Assembly: GCF_900100735.1 (NCBI RefSeq)
Contig: NZ_FNCJ01000018.1
Coordinates: 99,410-163,409, forward strand
Length of the DNA: 64,000 nucleotides
Direction: 5' to 3'
Source of the DNA: Paraburkholderia phenazinium
GTDB taxonomy: Bacteria; Pseudomonadota; Gammaproteobacteria; Burkholderiales; Burkholderiaceae
Shown: piece after piece, positions 51,021 to 59,800 of the stretch
Numbering within the stretch: the stretch's first letter is position 1
Layout: each line of letters opens with the position of its first letter
Notes under the pieces: model-generated
Databases searched by the model: none
Seen by the model: the letters and a program-made list of their open reading frames with translations, nothing else
Told to the model about the DNA's origin: nothing
Translations under genes and position numbers: made by a program

Positions 51021-53627
51021 TTAAGCCAGCTCGACCCACAGCCGGAAAACGTCCGCGGCACGCAGCTCGAACTGCCTGATCTGCCCGGCGTCGCAAAGGT
51101 CACCCTGTGCAAGCTTAAGGTGCTCAAGCTGCTCTCGCGGACCTTCGATCACAACCCGCTTCACCTCGGCCTTCATAGAGAGCCGCGCTTCCGATTTGGC
51201 TTTACGGATCTCGCCCAGCACTACGGAGGCCGCCACAGTCATCTCCGGTGAAGCATCGTCGTCCAGACGTCTGGGCGCATTGAATGCCTCTGTGGTTGGC
51301 CACGGCGCCGTATGCACCGAAGCCTCCATCCACCACGACCAGCATTCCTCCGCGACAAACGGCAAAAACGGCGCGAACAACCGCTGAAGCACTGAGAGCG
51401 AGGCCGCCAGCGCATTGCGGGCCGACTCTGCCCGCGAGCCGCTGCCGTACGCACGGCCCTTCACCAGTTCGACGTAGTCGTCGCAATACCACCAGAAGAA
51501 GCCTTCCGTGCATTCGATCGCGCGGTTGTACTCGAATGCCTCTAGCGCGGCCGTTGCTTCTACAACGACCGCGTTCAGCCGCCGCATCATGGCCCGATCG
51601 AGTGCTTCGCTAATGGGGTCATCCGGATTCCCTCCGAAGCCCAGCGCAAACTTCGACACGTTCAGCAGCTTGAGCGCCAGCCGACGGCCCACCTTCATCT
51701 GCTTCTCTTCGAAGACGGTGTCCGTTCCAGGGCCGCCGAGCGCAGCCCAATAGCGCACACCATCCGAGCCATAGGTATCCAGCAGCCCCACCGGTGTGAT
51801 CACGTTGCCCTTTGACTTCGACATCTTCTTGCGATCCGGATCGAGAATCCATCCCGACAGCAGCGCGTGCTGCCACGGCACGCAGTTCGCTTCGAAACCG
51901 GCCCGCACCACCGTGTAGAAGAGCCAGGTCCGGATGATTTCATGTCCTTGAGGACGCAGGTCCATCGGAAAGACATTCGCAAAGCACCCGTCGGGTTCCT
52001 CCCAGCCGGCGGCGATCTGTGGCGTGAGCGAACTGGTCGCCCACGTGTCCATAATGTCCGCCTCGCCCACGAAGCCGCCGGCCTGGCCCCGTTGTGCTTC
52101 GGTGTAGCCATAGGGCACATGCGAACGCGGATCGATTGGCAATGACGATATGTCCGGCACGATCGGCATGCTGTAATCGGGCTCGCCCGCAGAATCGAGC
52201 GGGTACCACAGCGGAATCGGCACACCGAAAATCCGCTGACGGCTAATCAGCCAGTCGCTATTCAGGCCCGTGACCCAGTGCTCGTAACGCGCAGCCATAT
52301 GGGCGGGATGCCAGCTCAACTGGGCGCCTCGATCGAGCAATTGTGTACGCATCGCGCTGTCGCGTCCGCCGCTGCGTAAATACCATTGCCGCGTCGCTAT
52401 GATCTCGAGCGGCTGATCCCCCTTTTCGAAGTATTTGACGCTATGCATGAGCGGGCGAGGCGGAGCGCTCAGGTCGCCGCTTTCGCTCAACATATCCACG
52501 ATCCGGCTGCGAGCCTGAGCAATCGTGGCGCCCGCAAGCCGCGTATACGCCTGCTGGGCGCGCGGCGAGTCGAGCCAGTCGGGCAGCATCTCATGCAGGC
52601 GGCCATCCTTGCCGATTACGCAGCGCATCGACAGGTTCAGCTCGCGCCACCAGATCACGTCGGTGACGTCGCCGAAGGTGCAAACCATCGCGAGCCCCGT
52701 GCCCTTCGCCAGTTCGGCCAGCGGATGCGCCAACACCGGCACGTCGACGTCAAAGAGCGGCGAACGCACCGTGGAGCCCACCAGGTGACGATAACGCTCG
52801 TCCTCGGGATGCGCGACCAAAGCGACGCACGCGGGCAGCAACTCTGGGCGCGTCGTCGAAATGACAACCGCGTTGCCGCCGCCATCGACGAAACGCAGGT
52901 CGTGGTAGGCGCCGGCGAGTTCGCGATCTTCGAGTTCCGCCTGCGCCACCGCCGTCTGGAACGTCACATCCCACAGGCAAGGCGCTTCCTGGCTGTACAA
53001 TTCGCTACGCTGCAGGTTGCGCAGGAATGCCAATTGACTCACACGCTGCGAACGTTCGTCGATGGTCGCGTAGTTGAGGCTCCAGTCAACCGAGATGCCA
53101 AGACGCACGAACAGCTCGCGAAACGCGCGTTCATCGATGGCGGTCAACTCGTGGCACAGCTCGATGAAGTTGCGCCGGCTGATCCGCGCAAACTCAGAAC
53201 GACGCGTAGCCGGTGTGGCAGGCGCGCGATAGTGCGGATCATAGGCAGCGTCCGGGTCGCAAGTCACGCCGTAGAAGTTCTCGACGCGCCGCTCCGTAGG
53301 CAAGCCGTTATCGTCCCACCCCATCGGATAGAACACGCTCTTGCCGGTCATACGCCGATAGCGGGCGATGATGTCCGCGTGCGTATAGCTGAACACGTGC
53401 CCGACATGCAGCGAACCCGAGACCGTGGGTGGCGGCGTATCGATCGAGAAAACCGCTTCGCGTGGCGCCGAGCGGTCGAAGGTGTAGGTGTGCTGCGCTT
53501 GCCAATGAGCGCTCCAACGTGCTTCGAGTGCATCGAGAGTGGGCCGCTCGGGCACGCTCGCGGCGGCCCGGCGCCGGGGGGAATGACCCTGCTGTGCAGC
53601 AAGTAACGTAGGTGGTTGTAATTTCAT
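51021..53627 (-). CDS. valS: Valyl-tRNA synthetase, divergent (second-copy type)
   Basis: 868 aa class I synthetase charging tRNA-Val. HIGH motif HVGH at residues 74-77 and KMSKS near 600 (MSKSKGN) are intact; the editing domain (STTRPELLPACVALV) is present. The segment PPPTVSGSLHVGHVFSYTHA and MGWDDNGLPTERRVENFYGV, plus the 868-aa length, resemble the actinobacterial/archaeal type rather than the roughly 950-aa beta-proteobacterial ValRS, so I infer an additional copy acquired by transfer. Start ATG 53627; a 32-codon frame (53624-53722) ends in an ATGA overlap with it. It lies in the same island as CysRS and FolD variants. Confidence 0.9.
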   Translation of the reverse strand: MKLQPPTLLAAQQGHSPRRRAAASVPERPTLDALEARWSAHWQAQHTYTFDRSAPREAVFSIDTPPPTVSGSLHVGHVFSYTHADIIARYRRMTGKSVFYPMGWDDNGLPTERRVENFYGVTCDPDAAYDPHYRAPATPATRRSEFARISRRNFIELCHELTAIDERAFRELFVRLGISVDWSLNYATIDERSQRVSQLAFLRNLQRSELYSQEAPCLWDVTFQTAVAQAELEDRELAGAYHDLRFVDGGGNAVVISTTRPELLPACVALVAHPEDERYRHLVGSTVRSPLFDVDVPVLAHPLAELAKGTGLAMVCTFGDVTDVIWWRELNLSMRCVIGKDGRLHEMLPDWLDSPRAQQAYTRLAGATIAQARSRIVDMLSESGDLSAPPRPLMHSVKYFEKGDQPLEIIATRQWYLRSGGRDSAMRTQLLDRGAQLSWHPAHMAARYEHWVTGLNSDWLISRQRIFGVPIPLWYPLDSAGEPDYSMPIVPDISSLPIDPRSHVPYGYTEAQRGQAGGFVGEADIMDTWATSSLTPQIAAGWEEPDGCFANVFPMDLRPQGHEIIRTWLFYTVVRAGFEANCVPWQHALLSGWILDPDRKKMSKSKGNVITPVGLLDTYGSDGVRYWAALGGPGTDTVFEEKQMKVGRRLALKLLNVSKFALGFGGNPDDPISEALDRAMMRRLNAVVVEATAALEAFEYNRAIECTEGFFWWYCDDYVELVKGRAYGSGSRAESARNALAASLSVLQRLFAPFLPFVAEECWSWWMEASVHTAPWPTTEAFNAPRRLDDDASPEMTVAASVVLGEIRKAKSEARLSMKAEVKRVVIEGPREQLEHLKLAQGDLCDAGQIRQFELRAADVFRLWVELA

Positions 53628-54047
53628 CTCTGCTTCGGCTTTCGAAGGATAGGCGGATTTCCGCACGATGCGCCGGTCGCAAGAATCCGCGCGACCCCGG
53701 CAAGGGTCACGAACGAATCCATCAGGCGTGCGCAATGCGCGGCATTAAGAGCGCTGTTTGATCAAGCGAAAACTTGCGAACGCAGCGCTACTCCGGCGGC
53801 GGAATACCCGACGAAGGTTTGCGAGTGCTCAATAGCGCGCGATGCGGCATTGGTCTGTGAAGGACCGAACGGTGCGTAGAAGCGAAGTAAAGCGAGAGAT
53901 GAAAACGAGAGCGGCAACAGCGGGATGCGCAATACGGCCCGTACCGGCAGAGGGAAAGCAGCGCGTGCTGCGCAGGGGACCGGGCGATCAGTGCGGCATT
54001 ACGTTTAACGGTGACATAGCATCCTCCGCGTGTGAACGGTAGATAAG
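53628..54047. other. Gene-free interval between ValRS and M3 peptidase genes
   Basis: About 420 bp with no gene. A 32-codon minus-strand frame (53624-53722) overlaps the ValRS start by ATGA and contains two Val codons. A 9-codon frame with a good ribosome site (ggaggatgct) lies near 54000 on the minus strand. The sequence GCGGCATT recurs near 53730, 53845 and 53992. Presumably carries the ValRS promoter and leader. Confidence 0.3.
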
Positions 54048-54080
54048 AGATGTCTCGACTTGTGATCGAGACATCTTTTT
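54048..54080 (+). terminator. Strong intrinsic terminator on the + strand
   Basis: AGATGTCTCGA-CTTGTGA-TCGAGACATCT followed by TTTTT: 11-bp perfect stem with a U-run in the + direction. The nearest genes on both sides are on the minus strand (peptidase stop at 54110), for which it has only a weak T tract. Either it is used bidirectionally by the peptidase, or it ends an unannotated + strand transcript within 53628-54047. Confidence 0.7.
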
Positions 54081-54109
54081 ATAATCGATCATCGGCATTC
54101 GCACAAGTC

Positions 54110-55978
54110 TTACGTGCGATTTTGCCAGGCATCCCCCTCGATCCACGCTTCAAACGCCGCGTACATCGCCGGTAGCGATTCCTCGTTGGTGGCAATGCAC
54201 TGCGCGCCATCAACGATCGAAATCGACGCATCGAGGTCACCCTGAGCCTCGATGGGGGGCGCGGCGCTATCCGTCCGCTTGATGGCATCCTGCGCGCGTG
54301 CCCACGCTTCCTCTGGCGAACGATTGCATTCCGCCGCCAGATAAGATGAATTCAAATCCTCGCCCGTCAGGTTCCGCAACGTTCGATCGAGCGACAGACT
54401 GTTGCCGGACGCCCAACAACGCTGCGCAAGCAACGGACCCACCGCAGGGTTATCGACGATATAGCCGAGCGAGCGCATCAAATAAGCCCGCGTTTGCGAC
54501 GCGGCCATCTTTGCCAACAGATAGCCTTGGTAGTAGACCGCCATGTCGTGATAGATAGGATGCGGCATGCTCAGTACATAACCGGTGTGATGAGGCACAC
54601 CGAGGATACGTTGCGTCAGCGAGCGCGCCAGCTCCAGTACCGATTCGACGGTGCGTTCTCCATCCTCCATGCCATACAACGCCCGCTCGAAATACGTCGG
54701 CACCAGGTCGCGTCGTTCGTTATAAGCAAGGAAAATCTGGTTCGACTCGACCCGCGCGCGGATCATGTCATCCGGCATCGGCTCGCCAGCGGCGTTGCGT
54801 GCGTATCGTTTGATCCAGCAAGGATCGCCCGGCAGCGCGTCGAAGAACTTCGCCTGAGCTTCGAGGTAAGCGGGCGAGCTAGGCGCGAAGATGTGCGAAA
54901 AGCAGGGTGCATTGAGCGCCACGTTCGAAAAATGTGCGGCGTGCCCCGCTTCGTGGAACAGCACGTTAAGCCCCTGCAGCCCTGCACCGGCCTGTCGCGG
55001 GCGTGCGGTCGAGGTGAAGCGCACGTCAGCCGGCACCCAACCAGTGTTGTCGTCGTGATAGCTCGCCGTGGGCGACACGCAAAAGCCGGTCGGAAACTTG
55101 CCCGGCCGGTCCAGCAAATCGATCTGGATCCGCGCACCGCGATAAGACACGCCGAGACGCCGGAACGACTCGGCCCAACGCTGGAGCGCCTTGCCGAAGG
55201 GAAAGTAAGCGTCCGTCGTTTGCGCTGCATCACCACGCATTCTGTACGACAGATTCTGCGGCTGCAGGGACTCCTCGCCGTATTCCGTGGCGAGTCGATC
55301 CAACGAAGCGGAGTGCGCGTCGCGTGTATTCCGCTCGAACTCGTCGAAGACCTCGAAGAGCTGCTCCGGGCTCACGCCGCTGTAAGTGCGCAGCCGGTAG
55401 TCGAAAAAGTCGCGATAGCCGAGTTCACGCGCCAGGGCATTGCGCTTGGCCACGATATCGAGAAAGCCGTTTTCCAGTACCCAACGTTCAAGCCCATGCA
55501 ACGCGTCATGCGAACTTCTGCGCGAAGCTTCGTCCGGGTTGCTTGCCAGGTTCTGGCGTAGCACCGCGGGCGAGGCTTCCTCGCTACGTCCCGACACGCC
55601 GATATGATGCATCTTGTAGGCCTGACGACGTGCGAACAGATCCGCGTCCATCGCGATCAGTTCGGCCAGCAACGCAGCGGCACGCTCGCTGCCTATCGCA
55701 TTGCCTTCGAAAGCTGCGACCCAACCGCGCAAGCCGGTCATAAGCGCATCGCGTTCGGCAAACGGCTCTGCGGCCTCAACCGTCGCCAGATGCTCGCGAC
55801 TTTGCCCAAGACGTTGCGCGTCGGCAAGGAAGGTCCTGCGTGCAAGGCCAGCGGCACCCTGCGCTTCGTGGTCGTCGCTCTGGCCGGTGTGAGTCAGCCA
55901 GAACAGATCCCATTCCTTTCTATGAATCTGCAGATAGTCTTGATTGAGCTGATCGAAGAAGAAGCGAGCGTTTTTCAT
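54110..55978 (-). CDS. M3-family oligoendopeptidase-like metallopeptidase
   Basis: 622 aa. Zinc motif HEAGHAAHF (His342, Glu343, His346) with the third ligand expected in the following helix (SHIFAPSSPAYLEAQAKF). The long helical N-terminal half and QIDLLDRPGKFPTGFCVSP belong to the M3 oligopeptidase family (PepF/thimet type). Cleaves short peptides in the cytoplasm. With proline iminopeptidase nearby it suggests peptide recycling in this island. Divergent from the HAD phosphatase gene. Confidence 0.85.
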   Translation of the reverse strand: MKNARFFFDQLNQDYLQIHRKEWDLFWLTHTGQSDDHEAQGAAGLARRTFLADAQRLGQSREHLATVEAAEPFAERDALMTGLRGWVAAFEGNAIGSERAAALLAELIAMDADLFARRQAYKMHHIGVSGRSEEASPAVLRQNLASNPDEASRRSSHDALHGLERWVLENGFLDIVAKRNALARELGYRDFFDYRLRTYSGVSPEQLFEVFDEFERNTRDAHSASLDRLATEYGEESLQPQNLSYRMRGDAAQTTDAYFPFGKALQRWAESFRRLGVSYRGARIQIDLLDRPGKFPTGFCVSPTASYHDDNTGWVPADVRFTSTARPRQAGAGLQGLNVLFHEAGHAAHFSNVALNAPCFSHIFAPSSPAYLEAQAKFFDALPGDPCWIKRYARNAAGEPMPDDMIRARVESNQIFLAYNERRDLVPTYFERALYGMEDGERTVESVLELARSLTQRILGVPHHTGYVLSMPHPIYHDMAVYYQGYLLAKMAASQTRAYLMRSLGYIVDNPAVGPLLAQRCWASGNSLSLDRTLRNLTGEDLNSSYLAAECNRSPEEAWARAQDAIKRTDSAAPPIEAQGDLDASISIVDGAQCIATNEESLPAMYAAFEAWIEGDAWQNRT

Positions 55979-56239
55979 GTGCCGGGCATAGTTGGAGACG
56001 CTACTTTACTGCACGGAGAGAGCGCAACGACGAGCGCAACGATAGACTCCGATGCTAGCGCAATCGGCATGCAGTTGACTTGCCAGGCCGCGGCGAGGAG
56101 CATGATGCCACCGTGTCATCCGCACGATGCAAGCAGCATGAATTCGTGTGCGGGCCCTACCGAACGCCTGCTGGCGCCCCTAAGACAGACGGTCGAATCA
56201 ACACACTCCAATCACGCTTTATTCAACGACGCCACAAGT

Positions 56240-56878
56240 ATGAAAACTCTGCTCTTCGATCTGGACGGCACCTTAAGCGATCCGCTGGTCGGCATTAGCC
56301 GGTCGGTCAACTACGCGCTCACCTCGCTGGGCTATGCCGCGCTTCCGGAAACGGAGTTTGCACAATATATCGGGCCGCCGCTCGATGACACGTTCAAGCT
56401 GGTCACCGGCGCCCCCGACGCGGAGATTCGCCAGTTGATCGCACTCTATCGCGAGCGGTATGCGGAAACCGGTTTTGCGGAAAACACGCTCTACCCTGGC
56501 GTCGAAGCCGCACTGAACGCGCTGGCGCAAAAGGGAAGCCCGATGGGCATCTGCACTTCGAAGCTGGCCCAATTCGCCGACAAGATCCTGCGCAGGTTTG
56601 GGATACGAGACCATTTCGGCTTCATCAGCGGCGGCGATGTTGGCGTGACCAAGCAACAGCAGATAGCGCGCCTGTTAAGCGACGGCACCGTCGATACGCA
56701 AGCCTGGATGATCGGCGACCGCTCGGTGGACCTCATGGCAGCGCATGCCAACGGTATCGAGTCGGTCGGTGTGCTCTGGGGCTACGGTTCGCGTGAGGAG
56801 CTCTCGAATCAATTGCCGCGGCGTCTGCTCGAGCGCGTCGATGAATTGCCGACTCTCGCGGATCTCCAGTCAAGCTAG
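56240..56878 (+). CDS. HAD-family hydrolase, phosphoglycolate-phosphatase-like
   Basis: 212 aa from ATG 56240. HAD motifs: I FDLDGTLSD, II ICTSKLAQ, III Lys in GVTKQQQI, IV MIGDRSVDLMAA. Cap type C1 as in Gph/PpaX. Open frame upstream to 55604 is shadow over the peptidase gene. Substrate unknown. Sits inside the island on the opposite strand from its neighbours. Confidence 0.9.
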   Translation: MKTLLFDLDGTLSDPLVGISRSVNYALTSLGYAALPETEFAQYIGPPLDDTFKLVTGAPDAEIRQLIALYRERYAETGFAENTLYPGVEAALNALAQKGSPMGICTSKLAQFADKILRRFGIRDHFGFISGGDVGVTKQQQIARLLSDGTVDTQAWMIGDRSVDLMAAHANGIESVGVLWGYGSREELSNQLPRRLLERVDELPTLADLQSS

Positions 56879-56940
56879 CGGCGACTGCCCGCGCGGCCGC
56901 GCTCGACAAATGGCAAGCGTCATGGCTGACGCCTGCCCGC

Positions 56941-57114
56941 TCAATCAACGATGAATAGTCGGGCGCCCGTTCTTGTGTAGGACTGGTGCGCCTCTGCGTT
57001 GTCGCCAACCTGATAGCTCATTCCGGCAGTGAGAGCGAACTTGCGCCCGTCTTCAAGCGTCGTTTCCAGCTCACCTTCCAGGCACAAAAGGACATGTCCT
57101 TTTTTACATCGCAC
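56941..57114 (-). pseudogene. C-terminal remnant of a DHCW-type cupin
   Basis: 57 codons beginning directly after the CysRS stop. Reads KKGHVLLCLEGELETTLEDG, FALTAGMSYQVGDNAEAHQS and LFIVD, the second half of DHCW-motif cupins; the N-terminal half including the DHCW motif is gone. The breakpoint coincides with the CysRS stop at 57118, so cysS probably entered by recombination that removed the cupin's beginning. Confidence 0.55.
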
Positions 57115-57117
57115 CCA

Positions 57118-58503
57118 TCAAGTCACTTGATCGATCGGGCTTAGCCGCTGCCCATCCGTTCTGTCCTCCACCTGCCAGCCCGCCGCCTTCAATCTCTCGC
57201 GTAACAGATCGGCTTGCGACCAGTCCTTAACGGCACGCGCCTGCTCGCGCCGCTCTGCTAGCGCTGCGACATCTGCCGGGATCTCAAATGCATCGGCCTG
57301 CCAGTCGGCGAGCCGCAATCCGAGTACCGCGTCGAATGCATCGACCGTTGCTCGACGCGCCGCAGCAGGCAGATCGCTTCTGACCAGTTCCCATAGCACG
57401 GCCAGTGCGCGCGGCAAATTCAGATCCTGATTCACCTCCGCGTTAAAGCGCGCCAAGAAGCCAGTGTCCGTTTCGCCGCCCGCAGGCCAGCTCGCGTATG
57501 TTTTGCGCAACCGGTCCAACGCTGCCTGCGCGGCTTCGAGCGCCTCGTTGTTGAAACGCAACTTGCTGCGGTAATGAGCGCTCAGGCAAAGGTAGCGGTA
57601 AGCCAGCGGGTCGATGCCCCGGTCGATCAAGCTCTGCAGACGCAGGAAGTCGCCGCTCGATTTCGACATCTTCGCGGCATCCAGCGTCAGAAAGTGGCCA
57701 TGCATCCAGAAGTTGGCAAGCCGTGTGCCGTAGCACGCCTGGGTCTGCGCAATCTCGTTGCTATGATGCACCGCGATATGGTCTTCGCCACCGCAGTGAA
57801 TGTCGAACCATGGGCTCAGGTATTTCGCCGACATCGCCGAGCACTCGATATGCCAACCTGGAAAGCCGCGTCCCCACGGGCTGTCCCATTCCATCTGCCG
57901 GGTCGAGTCCACCGGACTGAATTTCCACAGCGCGAAGTCGGTAGCGCGGCGCTTCTCGCCCAACGCGACTCGCTTGCCGGCCTGTAAGCCTGCGTGATCG
58001 AGACGCGCCAGATAGCCGTAGTCGTCCTGCTTGCCGGTGTCGAAGTACACGCCGTCTGCGGTCTGGTATGTGTAGCCGTTGCGTTCCAGCTCGGCGATGA
58101 AAGCAATCTGCTCCGCGATATGGTCTGTCGCACGGCACCACAGCGTGGGCTCAAGCAGATTGAGCGCCTGCCAGTCGGCCATGAAGGCACGCGTATAGCG
58201 TTCCGCGATCTCCCACGCCGAAGCACCTGTCCGCCGGCTGCCCTTTTCCATCTTGTCTTCGCCCTCGTCGGCATCGGAGACCAGATGCCCGACGTCGGTG
58301 ATATTCACGACGTGCCGCACGTGGTAGCCGTTCAGCGCGAGCACGCGCCGTAGCAAATCCTCGAACACGTACGTGCGCAGATTGCCGATGTGCGCATGGT
58401 CGTACACCGTCGGTCCGCAGCAGTACAGGCCCACGTGCCCAGGCTGCAGCGGAGTGAACGGACGCACGGTGCGCGACCAGGTGTCGTACAAGGCGAGAGA
58501 CAT
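57118..58503 (-). CDS. cysS: Cysteinyl-tRNA synthetase, divergent (second-copy type)
   Basis: 461 aa class I synthetase charging tRNA-Cys. HIGN motif at residues 38-41, KMSKS at 278-282 followed by SGDF, zinc ligands Cys29, Cys221, His246 and Glu250. The sequence VNITDVGHLVSDADEGEDKM is of a type not usual in beta-proteobacteria, whose CysRS reads quite differently in this region, so I infer an extra copy. The gene is preceded at 58531-58567 by an intrinsic terminator ending 27 nt before its start, and by a short Cys-rich open frame, suggesting attenuation. Upstream in the same direction is folD. Confidence 0.9.
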   Translation of the reverse strand: MSLALYDTWSRTVRPFTPLQPGHVGLYCCGPTVYDHAHIGNLRTYVFEDLLRRVLALNGYHVRHVVNITDVGHLVSDADEGEDKMEKGSRRTGASAWEIAERYTRAFMADWQALNLLEPTLWCRATDHIAEQIAFIAELERNGYTYQTADGVYFDTGKQDDYGYLARLDHAGLQAGKRVALGEKRRATDFALWKFSPVDSTRQMEWDSPWGRGFPGWHIECSAMSAKYLSPWFDIHCGGEDHIAVHHSNEIAQTQACYGTRLANFWMHGHFLTLDAAKMSKSSGDFLRLQSLIDRGIDPLAYRYLCLSAHYRSKLRFNNEALEAAQAALDRLRKTYASWPAGGETDTGFLARFNAEVNQDLNLPRALAVLWELVRSDLPAAARRATVDAFDAVLGLRLADWQADAFEIPADVAALAERREQARAVKDWSQADLLRERLKAAGWQVEDRTDGQRLSPIDQVT

Positions 58504-58530
58504 CAGCGGTTCCGGTGGTTGGGTGAGCGG

Positions 58531-58567
58531 AAAAACAAAAAGGCCACCGGTTTTTCAACGGGTGGCC
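58531..58567 (-). terminator. Intrinsic terminator/attenuator before cysS
   Basis: GGCCACC-(11 nt)-GGTGGCC followed by TTTTTGTTTTT on the minus strand. It sits 170 nt after the folD stop but only 27 nt before the cysS ATG, leaving no room for a cysS promoter behind it, so transcripts of cysS must read through it. This is the arrangement of an attenuator. Confidence 0.7.
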
Positions 58568-58604
58568 ATCAGGGACTTGCTCGGACGTGACGCAGATCGA
58601 CGCG

Positions 58605-58682
58605 CTAGACGCAAGCTCCCTCTGGCAGGCTTTGACAGCATGCGGGCATCAAGCGGACGAGAGAGAGGGAGGCGGCGATCAT
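58605..58682 (-). CDS. Candidate leader peptide of cysS (25 codons, three Cys)
   Basis: ATG 58682 opens 25 codons ending TAG at 58605. Codons 15 and 16 are Cys-Cys, and codons 24 and 25 are Cys-Val, just before the stop; 3 Cys in 25 is far above chance. The bases over the second Cys cluster (AGGGAGCTTGC, 58611-58621) can pair with GCAAGTCCCT (58571-58580), a 10-bp stem with one bulge, immediately upstream of the terminator. Against it: no good ribosome site is visible before the ATG, and I could not find a convincing antiterminator. Confidence 0.4.
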   Translation of the reverse strand: MIAASLSLVRLMPACCQSLPEGACV

Positions 58683-58737
58683 GAAGACGATGCTAACGCG
58701 TGGATATTTTTTGGTCAAATGGTTATCACGACCAGTG

Positions 58738-59610
58738 CTAAGCGCGGCCTTGTATCGCGCGTTCGGCAGCGTCGACCGTCTGGGCGATTAGGGTGGCAAT
58801 CGTCATCGGGCCGACGCCACCCGGTACAGGCGTAACCGCAGTGCAACGGCCCGTCAGTCCATCAAGGTCGATATCGCCAACGCCGCCCGGATGGTAACCG
58901 GCATCGATCACCACCGCGCCATCGCTGATCCACTGGTTGGGAATGAACCTGGGTTTGCCCACCGCGCCCACCACGATTTCGGCACGCCGCACCTCGGCCT
59001 CGAGATTGGCGGTCTTCGAGTGACACAAGGTAACCGTCGCGTTCGCATTCGAGAGCATCAGCGCCATCGGCTTACCCAGAATCGCGCTACGTCCGATGAC
59101 GACCGCTCGCTTGCCCGCGAGCGCGATCTGATAGTGCGCCAGCAGCCGCATGATGCCTGTCGGCGTTGCTGGACCGAAAGCCGGTTCGCCGAGCGCCATC
59201 CGTCCAAAGCCGTGACTCGTTACGCCGTCCACATCCTTGAGCATCGAGATGCGGTCGAAGCACTGACGCTCGTCGACCTGAGCAGGCACCGGATGCTGCA
59301 GCAAGATACCTTGAACGTCGGGATCGGCGTTGAGGCGGTCGATCTCGGAAAGCACATCTTGTGTGCTGCTGCTGGCGGGTAACTTGACGAGGCGCGAGTC
59401 CATGCCGACGCGACGGCAAGCGTTGCCTTTCATTTGCACATAGGTAGCCGATGCGGGATCGTCACCCACCAGAATCGTGGCAAGGATCGGCGTGCGGGTG
59501 CCGTTGCTGGTTTTGAGCGCGGCGACGCGTGCAGACAAGGCTTGCTCGCCTTGCGCTGCGACGGTCTTGCCATCCAGCACTACGCATTGAAGATGCATAA
59601 GGGCAGTCAT
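58738..59610 (-). CDS. folD: FolD bifunctional methylene-THF dehydrogenase/cyclohydrolase, divergent copy
   Basis: 290 aa. Converts 5,10-methylene-THF to 10-formyl-THF. Signatures: VGDDPASATYVQMKGNACRRVGM (catalytic Tyr and Lys), GILLQHPVP, VIGRSAILGKPMALML (NADP loop) and TPVPGGVGPMTIATL. The KDVDGVTSHGFGRMALGEPA region is not that of the usual beta-proteobacterial enzyme and recalls Gram-positive FolD, so a second copy is inferred. Start ATG 59610 after ggagacttccg. Confidence 0.9.
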   Translation of the reverse strand: MTALMHLQCVVLDGKTVAAQGEQALSARVAALKTSNGTRTPILATILVGDDPASATYVQMKGNACRRVGMDSRLVKLPASSSTQDVLSEIDRLNADPDVQGILLQHPVPAQVDERQCFDRISMLKDVDGVTSHGFGRMALGEPAFGPATPTGIMRLLAHYQIALAGKRAVVIGRSAILGKPMALMLSNANATVTLCHSKTANLEAEVRRAEIVVGAVGKPRFIPNQWISDGAVVIDAGYHPGGVGDIDLDGLTGRCTAVTPVPGGVGPMTIATLIAQTVDAAERAIQGRA

Positions 59611-59723
59611 CGGAAGTCTCCAAAGAGAACGATCAAGATGCCCAGGCGAACGGCGATCCAGCCTCTACGCTTCCCGATGGTGATCCATCTTCTCTCGCCA
59701 GTCACGTAGGCCGCCATAATAAC

Positions 59724-59790
59724 TCAGGACCACGCTTGCACGACCACGAGGGTCTCGCAGACGAGCGGCATGGTCCCGTCAATCAGCCAG
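59724..59790 (-). pseudogene. C-terminal fragment of an ASCH-domain gene
   Basis: Minus-strand frame WLIDGTMPLVCETLVVVQAW and stop, matching the end of the intact ASCH gene at 61610 (TIDETMPLVCETFEVVETC). At DNA level the two stretches are nearly the same over about 50 bp and lie in the same orientation, 1.9 kb apart, enclosing the SQR gene and other fragments. Confidence 0.55.
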
Positions 59791-59800
59791 AGTACAGGTC

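Noticed and set aside
52386..53606. 406-codon + strand frame inside ValRS
   Set aside because: Antisense shadow rich in Arg/Gln; the minus strand has full synthetase motifs.
58501..58737. T-box riboswitch before cysS
   Set aside because: A terminator is present but there is no T-box core sequence (TGGNACCGCG-like) and no specifier-loop arrangement I can identify.
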